From NCBI GenBank assembly GCA_035048815.1, contig JAUCBN010000037.1, positions 14,102,001 through 14,166,000 on the forward strand: a stretch of 64,000 nt of DNA, read 5' to 3'. Source of the DNA: Abelmoschus esculentus. Its lineage: Eukaryota; Streptophyta; Magnoliopsida; Malvales; Malvaceae. Below, piece after piece: positions 57,165 to 64,000 of this stretch. How positions within the stretch are numbered: the stretch's first letter is position 1; each line of letters starts with the position of its first letter. Both the position numbers and the translations under genes were made by a program. The notes below the pieces were generated by a model. The model ran no database searches, was not told where the DNA came from, and saw only the letters and a list, made by a program, of their open reading frames with translations.

Positions 57165-57430
57165 GTCTTAACTTTTAGAGTCTAGGATTAGGTTTTAGAA
57201 TTTAGATATTATGAGATTATGATTATAGATTTAGAATTTAGGGATTGTAATTATATTTTTAAGGTTTGATTAGAATTTAGGGTTTAGTATAATATATATA
57301 TATAATTTTAGGGTTTAACTTATAAACCCTAAATTCTAACTAAAACCTTAAATTTTAACCATAACCTATCAATTCTAAACTATTAGATCTAAAACCACTA
57401 TCTTTAAGCCTTAAAATTCAACCCTAAATT
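57165..57430. repeat. Foldback of telomere-like TTTAGGG/CCCTAAA words
   Basis: The left arm 57170-57285 (GATTAGAATTTAGGGTTTAG) and right arm 57310-57430 (TATAAACCCTAAATTCTAAC) are approximate reverse complements around a short TATATATATA centre near 57297. Transcribed or single-stranded, it would form a long imperfect hairpin. Confidence 0.7.
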
Positions 57431-57634
57431 CTAAAACTAAGACATTTATAAAAATTTTCTAATCTCATCAAATGTGTATCAAATAATTACTCAAAATATT
57501 ATTATTTAAAATTTTTAATTATGAAAAATCAAAATCTTTCCTAATTTTTCTCAAAAATTCAAAAAATTCTATTTAAAAATATTTTGAAATTCAAATCAAT
57601 TAATCTTTTTATCAAGATATATTTGAATGGAGTA

Positions 57635-57877
57635 ATTATATCATGGGCCTGACTTATCACATCAGCTATAGTCTCATCCAATTATAATCACCCACTTAAC
57701 CACTATTTTTTATGTCATTTTTTTCAATTAACGAATCTTCATTCATTTTTCCCATGTTATTTAAAAAATTTATTTTCTAAAAAATCAGATTAGTGACATG
57801 GATAATTAATGGTGAAATGGATAATTTTTATTGATTAATGATTACGAATGATGTGACAACCAGACTCATGATATAAT
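57635..57877. mobile_element. MITE-like element, copy C
   Basis: Terminal inverted repeats of about 26 bp: ATTATATCATGGGCCTGAC at the left and the reverse complement of the CCAGACTCATGATATAAT end at the right. The direct word TTTGAATGG flanks it (about 57622 and 57884), which could be a 9-bp Mutator-type target duplication. Non-coding. Confidence 0.6.
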
Positions 57878-57895
57878 TTTTCATTTGAATGGAGA

Positions 57896-58079
57896 AATTA
57901 TATTATGAGTAAGTCCCACCACGTGTCAATGGGACTAACCACTAAGAATTACTCATCTCATCAATTTTTTCATGTCATATATTTTTCTCAAGTGAATCTT
58001 TACTTGAAAAAAAAACTGTTGATGGTTTTTAGAGGTTGGTCCCATAGATAACGTGGTAAAATTTCCTCATGATACAATT
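57896..58079. mobile_element. MITE-like element, copy D
   Basis: Related ends: AATTATATTATGAGTAAGTCC at the left; the right end reads CCTCATGATACAATT. It lies directly beside copy C, and TTTGAATGG occurs again after it (about 58088). The central sequence differs from copy C. Confidence 0.5.
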
Positions 58080-58089
58080 TCTCCGTTTG

Positions 58090-59350
58090 AATGGAATTGG
58101 ATTTTTAGTAAATTAATTTACTTTCCTAAACTGACCTTATCTCTCTCTACTTTCTTCTTATCCATCCACCTTTCCTTCATTTCACTTCAAGTTATACAAC
58201 AACAAAATTCATTTCTAACCAAAAACTTCAATTATTGGTTATAAAAAAAATATGCTTAATTTAATTTTAGAATATATTTAATGTCTTGTTTGAAAATTAA
58301 ATGTTAGATATAACTACATTGTTTGAAATAAAATAAAATAAAAATGTTAAACCTGTTATCCATTAAGTGAAAATAATATTTTTTTTACTTTAAAAAATTT
58401 TTATCCTGTGATTTTCATTTTGAATTATCAAACACATTTTAAAAAAAATTAAAAATTAATTTATATTTAACTGAGTTATCTATTAATATTTTCAATTATT
58501 TGATAAGACACACCTTACATATAATTTTTAACATAAATCTTATAATATATCATCTTTTAACTATAATTAATTGTTAAATTATCATAATCAAAATAATAAA
58601 TACATAATATATAAATCAGAATAAAAATAAGCATTTATTTCAATTATTATCACAAAAATAAACAATTTTATCACATTCTTTTTTTTAAATAATTGAAAGA
58701 AAATAAATTAACATCTCTCATGATTCTGTATATGATAAGTTACCACATAAATACTTTACCTATGGAATAAGAAAACATTAAATATCTTATTTGCTTAGAG
58801 TAGAAGCGAAGATTAAAGCAAAAACAGAAAACTCTTTATTCTTGGCATAAAACAAGTAAATAAATATTTTAAATAATCCTTTATATTTAATTTAACGGGA
58901 TAAAATATTAATTTTTAAATAAATATTAAAGCATGAATTTTGATTTTATAAATTTAGTGAATTAAATTAAAAATATCGATCTGAATATTTATAAATCTGA
59001 TATCGATGATTAAATGTTATTTTTTTCTCATTTAACTCAACATAATCAACCAATAAAAATGTTACATATGGCATAATTTGATTGGATGTGAGAAATGATA
59101 GTGTAGATATCATTTATGATTTTGAAAATATCGGAGGCTTAAATAAAAAATCAACCCATAAATTATATTTTTGTTTGCTTTTATCTCTTAAATTATTTTA
59201 TGGTCAAATTAAATACATAAATTATTATTTTTGGTCACTTTAAGTCCGATAATTATTTAAGTTAATTTTTTTGATTAATTAGATGTTGACATGTCACAAA
59301 TATTTTTGACCAATAGATAATTTAATTGATTAAAAATAAAAAACGATATA
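58090..59350. other. AT-rich intergenic DNA
   Basis: Long A/T-rich stretches and no credible gene. The ORF at 58053-58244 overlaps the MITE end and lacks recognisable content. Confidence 0.5.
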
Positions 59351-59358
59351 GTTTTGGT

Positions 59359-59938
59359 TAGGGGTGCTTAACGAGTTGAGCAGCTCGTGAGCAATTCGAA
59401 CTCGACTCGATCAAAATTCGATAAATACTCGATTCGGATTAGTTCGACTCGAATTTGAACTCGACTCGATATCTTAACGAGTTGATTCGAGTAAAGTCTA
59501 ACTCGACTCGATAAGTTCGTGAGCAACTCCTTAATTTTTTAAAATATTTTTTAGTAATTATTTTAAAATATTTTCATTTAAAAAATAAATCTAAATAATA
59601 ATTATTAATGTATGGATTGTTATTTTAATTTTAATACGTTAGTTTGTTGTATTTATGAATTATTACTTTTGAATTTAGACTTTAAAAATATTTTATACAC
59701 TCTATTAATATTTTTGGTTAAATTTATTAATTTATGTTAATATTAAGCCTCATATGTTATTGTTAAATTTTACTTTTAATTAAAAATAAGGTAAGTTTTT
59801 TAATGTGTTTAACGAGCAACGAGTCGAGTTGAGTAATAAGTCGAGCATAACGAGCACGAGTCGAGCAACAAAAATTTTTAACGAGCACGAGTCGAGCAAC
59901 GCCCAACTCGCGACCGACTCGCTCGATAAGCACCCCTA
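59359..59938. mobile_element. Non-autonomous hAT-like element (580 bp)
   Basis: Ends TAGGGGTGCTTA and TAAGCACCCCTA are perfect inverted repeats. The 8-bp flanks GTTTTGGT (59351-59358) and GTTTTAGT (59939-59946) match at 7 of 8 bases, the duplication length of hAT elements. Both subterminal regions are packed with ACTCGACTCG/CGAGTCGAG words, and the middle is AT-rich. No transposase. Confidence 0.8.
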
Positions 59939-60239
59939 GTTTTAGTACTTATTTTAAAAAAAACAAAATAAATTTATGATCTTAAATGACTAAAAATGAT
60001 AGTTTAGATACTTGTTTTGGTCAATAAATAGTTTAAGGACTAAAAACAAACAAAGAACATAATTTGAGGCTGATTTTTCATTTTTGTCAATATTCAAGTA
60101 CCTAAGTGAAAAACACACAGAGTTTAAGGACTGATTATACTATTAAGCCTAAAATAAAAGCGAAAATTTTTACTGTGGTAAAATGTAAATATAAGTAAAT
60201 GGAAAGGAATTTTAAAAATATAAAAGTCTTCGGAGATCT

Positions 60240-61217
60240 CACTTAACCACCTGGTTTTCCTTTTATTTACTTCTCTGGGCCAACCATAAGGAGGCCTATT
60301 GTTAATTACTTGCTAAAATCTAACCTTCTCCCCATCTCGCCCATTTCGCCCTCATCGTCGTCGTGTCTCCGTCGTCTCCGATTCTCCTTTTAAAACTTTT
60401 TCCTTTTTGTTTCTATAATTTTCTTCACCTTTTCGATTTGTTATTGGTATTAGTTTTAATCGATATTTGTATTTTTACTGGAAACTTTGAAGTTGCACGG
60501 AAACGGGTAAGTTCATCTTCTCTTTTATTAGTCACATTTTTGTAGTTTTTTAAATACTTTTTGGAGAATCATTCAAATCAACAGTCATTAAACCCTGATC
60601 TATGCATTTATCGTTGTTCTTCATTTTTCACTTCGATTAGGGTGGATCGGTTTGCTGTTCTTTCTGGCATTGATGTTAATTTGTTAATTTTGATGTCTGT
60701 TGATCGATTCATCAATGATAGAAGGGTATAGTGCTTTTTCTTCATGGAATGCTACTCTGTTAATCCATATTTGTATTTTTTGAGTGTGTACGCGCTTCAT
60801 GAGCTAGATCCGCTACTTGTTGTTACATTTTACTATTTGATTCAAATTTGAATTGCTTTTATTTAGGCGATTTGTGTTAGATTCACTCAGAGGTTAACTT
60901 CTGTGTTTTAACTAACAAGAGTGGAAATTTATGTTCTGTGCTTAAGAAGCTCATGTATTAAATTGAAAGTGAAACATTAGGAGGAACTATATATGTTTCT
61001 TTTCGGCTTAGTTGATGAATATTTTTTTTTTCTTTATGCTAAAATAGTAATTTCTCATGTTTCTGATTCTGGCTCATATTTAGTGTGAGATTTGTAGTGT
61101 TTTTTGAGAATTTACTGGTGGGGCAGTTAGTTTTGTTTTTCAAATTTTTTTGCAGGTGGATATAAGTGGGAAGAAACTGAAATGAGTCTTTACTAGGGTT
61201 TGTAAAGCAATAATACA
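60240..61217 (+). promoter_or_regulatory. 5' UTR region of the BCHC2-like gene with a probable leader intron
   Basis: A donor AAACGG|GTAAGT (exon end 60506) and an acceptor TTTTTTTGCAG| (exon start 61156) predict a 649-bp intron in the 5' UTR. The T-rich interior and long run of Ts before the acceptor fit a plant intron. Transcription would start near 60250-60400; a CT-rich stretch with TCGTCGTCG lies at 60300-60370. An in-frame stop upstream of the ATG at 61218 supports that start. Confidence 0.65.
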
Positions 61218-64000
61218 ATGGAAGAAGAAGGAGAAAATAAGTTGGATGAAACTTCTGTAAGGGGTTTTGATACTGTTGTGGAGGATAGAATAGGAGGATC
61301 TAATCATGATAATGTTAATGTTACTGATGTTGAGGAAGCTACATTAAGAAATGATAATGCAGTTTCAGAGGAGGTTCATTCTGCAACTCCTATTGGGGAT
61401 GAGGACCATTTTGAGCCCGTTTCTTTAGAAAATCAAGATAAAGTTTCTGAAGAGTCTCATGGTGGTCAAGTGGACTCCAATCGGTCATCAAGTTCAGACT
61501 ATGTGAGAAGTTTGTCTGTGATGGAGTATGATACTTCCTCAGTGTTTGAATTGCAGCATGATTGTTCTGCCTCAAGCCCTGGACCTTTAAGACAAATGGA
61601 TTATGCTATTAAGCACTCAAGTTCAGAAACTGGCCTTGATTCTGTATTTAATTCAGATTCTAGGAGCTCCTCCCTTGGTTCACCAATAATGTCTAAGCCA
61701 AAAGCTGCTATGCCAAATGTGTCTCCTGAGTTATTGCATTTAGTTGATTCTGCCATTATGGGGAAGCAAGAAGGTTTGGACAAGCTGAAGAATATTGTAA
61801 GTGGGGTTGAGACTTTTGAAAGTGTGGAAGATATGGAGAGCATTCCTTTTTTGGTTGTTGATTCACTTATTGCAACAATGGGCGGAGTTGAAAGTTTTGA
61901 AGAGGATGAGGACAGCAATCCTCCTAGTGTGATGCTAAACTCTCGGGCTGCAATTGTGGCTGGTGAACTAATTCCTTGGCTTCCTTCGGAAGGAGATAAT
62001 GACACTTTTATGTCTGCCAGGACACGGATGGTTAGAGGTTTGTTGGTTATATTGCGTGCTTGTACGAGAAATAGGGCTATGTGCTCCATGGCTGGTTTAT
62101 TACGAGTTCTTTTGAGTTCAGCTGAGAATATTTTTTCTCAGGATGTTGGCTCATTAGAGCCATTGAAATGGGATGGAACTCCCTTGTGCTATTGCATTCA
62201 ACATTTGGCAGGGCATACACTTAGTGTTGGTGATTTGCATAGATGGTTTCAGGTCATCACAAAAACACTTACTACCATTTGGGCACCTCGCTTAATGCTT
62301 TCACTAGAGAAGGCAGTCAGTGGGAAAGAGTCTAGAGGACCAGCATGTACTTTTGAGTTTGATGGTGAAAGCTCTGGTTTACTTGGTCCTGGGGAAAGTC
62401 GTTGGCCATTTACCAATGGGTATGCCTTTGCAACTTGGATCTACATTGAATCATTTGCAGATACATTAAATGCAGCAACTGCTGCCGCTGCAATCGCTGC
62501 TGCAGCTGCAGCCAAGTCAGGAAAATCATCAGCTATGTCTGCTGCTGCTGCTGCAAGTGCGTTGGCTGGTGAAGGCACAGCACACATGCCTCGTTTATTT
62601 AGCTTCTTATCTGCTGATAATCAGGGAATAGAGGCATACTTCCATGCCCAATTTTTAGTGGTTGAAAGTGTGAGTGGAAAAGGACGGAAGGCTTCTTTAC
62701 ATTTTACTCACGCATTCAAGCCACAATGTTGGTATTTTATTGGACTGGAGCATGTATGCAGACAGGTACTTATAGGGAAAGCTGAGAGTGAATTGAGATT
62801 ATATATCGATGGATCCTTGTATGAGAGTCGTCCTTTTGAGTTTCCTCGCATCTCCAAACCACTTGCATTTTGTTGCATTGGGACAAATCCCCCTCCAACT
62901 ATGGCTGGATTACAACGCCGACGTCGCCAGTGTCCTTTATTTGCTGAAATGGGCCCTGTATATATTTTTAAGGAACCAATTGGGCCAGAAAGAATGGCAC
63001 GCATGGCTTCTAGGGGAGGGGACATGTTGCCTTCGTTTGGTAATGGTGTAGGACTTCCTTGGCTTGCTACAAATGATCATGTGCAAAAAATGGCAGAGGA
63101 GAGTTCTCTATTGGATGCAGAAATTGGTGGTTGCATTCACCTACTTTATCACCCCTCCCTTCTTAGTGGGCGATTCTGCCCAGATGCTTCTCCTTCTGGT
63201 GCTGCAGGTGAATAGTTTCATCTTTAACTGCATTATATTATTTTTGGTTAGTAGACTCCAATAAAATGTTTGCGCATATAAAGCTCGTCTCCTTGTGTGA
63301 ATGTGGTTTGTTTCTTATCCTTCACTCTTTTTTTTTTGAGATCTTTATCATCTTTATCTCATTATCTTTCTGTCCGTGTGCTGTTTTAAAGTGATATGAG
63401 CATGCTGAATGAAATATGCCTTTATGGTATTCCTGTTTGTTTTCCACATTCTCCCTCTATCATGCATGAGTAATGAGAGTTGGTGTCTGGCTGGATAGCA
63501 TGTCGGTGTTCATGAATGTGTGTAAAATCATCGTCTGCTTTTCATATCAGATACATTTCTTATATTGGTGTTAAATTCAGTTCTGGAAATTGCAATATAA
63601 TTTTCCAGATGAGTTGAGAAACATATCTATATTTATATTAGCGTCTTCACTCATAGTTTTGGTTTTTGTTTTCACTCATATTTGACTATTATGTTATGTA
63701 TGTACTTGGAATTGGTTCCCCCCCCCCTTTCCTTTCTAGCATTAAATATTATGTCCGTTATTGTTTAGATTACATATCTATGGTGATCCAGGTATAATGC
63801 GCAGACCTGCTGAGGTTCTTGGGCATGTCCATGTTGCGACGCGGATGAGAGCTGTGGAGGCTCTCTGGGCTTTAGCTTATGGGGGCCCCATGTCTTTACT
63901 TCCTTTGGCAGTCAGCAATGTGTGTAAAGATAGCTTGGAACCAGAACAGGGTAGTCTTCCATTGTCTACAGCTACGGCTTCCCTTGCTGCGCCAATATTC
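61218..64000 (+). CDS. BCHC2: BEACH-domain protein C2-like, N-terminal part (continues beyond window)
   Basis: The first coding exon 61218-63207 has 663 codons, followed by an intron and a second exon from 63792 to the window edge. The frame stays open (GIMRRPAEVLGHVHVATRMR). The N-terminus is acidic and low in complexity. From about residue 150 it matches plant BEACH C2 proteins (ELLHLVDSAIMGKQEGLDKL). A concanavalin-A-like module follows (GYAFATWIYIESFAD; FIGLEHVCRQ; ELRLYIDGSLYESRPF), interrupted by an alanine-rich stretch at about 418-453. The BEACH and WD40 parts would lie downstream, outside the window. Such proteins act in membrane trafficking and vacuolar or mRNA-decay functions. The apparent stop at 63215 is intronic. 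Position agrees with Arabidopsis At2g45540. Confidence 0.9.
63208..63791 (+). other. Intron 1 of the BCHC2-like coding region
   Basis: 584 bp from GTGAAT (donor 63208) to GATCCAG (acceptor ending 63791), phase 1 on both sides. It contains T-rich runs and a poly-C tract at about 63718-63727. No other feature. Confidence 0.85.

Noticed and set aside
63208..63215. Stop codon ending the BEACH-like ORF
   Set aside because: It lies after a donor site. The conserved sequence resumes in the same frame at 63792.

Overview
This is plant nuclear DNA. It is AT-rich, its genes have many short exons with GT-AG introns, and the space between them is filled with LTR retrotransposons, solo LTRs, MITE-like elements, a SINE-like element and degenerate CCCTAAA-like sequence. 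Protein similarity points to a eudicot. I suspect Malvaceae (for example a cotton relative), but nothing in the sequence proves it.

Host genes in order: the 3' end of an LPEAT2-type lysophospholipid acyltransferase (+, 90-1438); a SOC1-like MADS-box gene with seven coding exons (+, 11346-14427); SAP18 with six exons (+, 18532-20449); a truncated, frameshifted GAUT1-like pseudogene (+, 25793-28187); an intronless membrane-anchored kinase like Arabidopsis At2g45590 (-, 44641-46602); an SMP/C2 protein like AtCLB/NTMC2T4 with eleven exons (-, 49975-55352); and the 5' part of a BEACH protein like BCHC2 (+, 61218 to the window edge). From memory, the Arabidopsis counterparts lie in two duplicated blocks, At2g45540-At2g45670 and At3g61050-At3g61130. 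Here they are interleaved, as expected of an unfractionated ancestral block. The genes are linked by synteny rather than by a common pathway.

Repeat layout: (1) 2987-8945 is a decayed, internally rearranged Ty1/copia element on the minus strand with target duplication CTTTA, carrying a foreign LTR-like segment at 6320-7580. (2) 15400-17300 is a hAT-like non-autonomous element that was later hit by a solo LTR of the same copia family (15884-16956, duplication ATATA). (3) 21838-25215 is a tandem array of about 187 bp per unit, split by a 2136-bp solo LTR (22598-24733, duplication CGTTA). (4) 29154-43787 is a 14.6-kb Ty3/gypsy Tat/Ogre-type element on the minus strand with two LTRs and duplication AAAGT. 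It has an extra ORF before gag, gag, protease, a probable intron, RT, two RNase H regions, integrase and 3' tandem arrays. All its ORFs are broken, and the first integrase catalytic Asp is Asn. (5) Smaller MITE-like elements lie in SOC1 intron 1 and between the CLB-like and BEACH genes.

I found no novel gene system such as a defence island or gene cluster. The most unusual signals are clusters of a GTATCGATAC-type palindrome in LTRs of two unrelated retrotransposon families, the permuted copia element, and the predicted pro-RT intron of the Ogre-like element.
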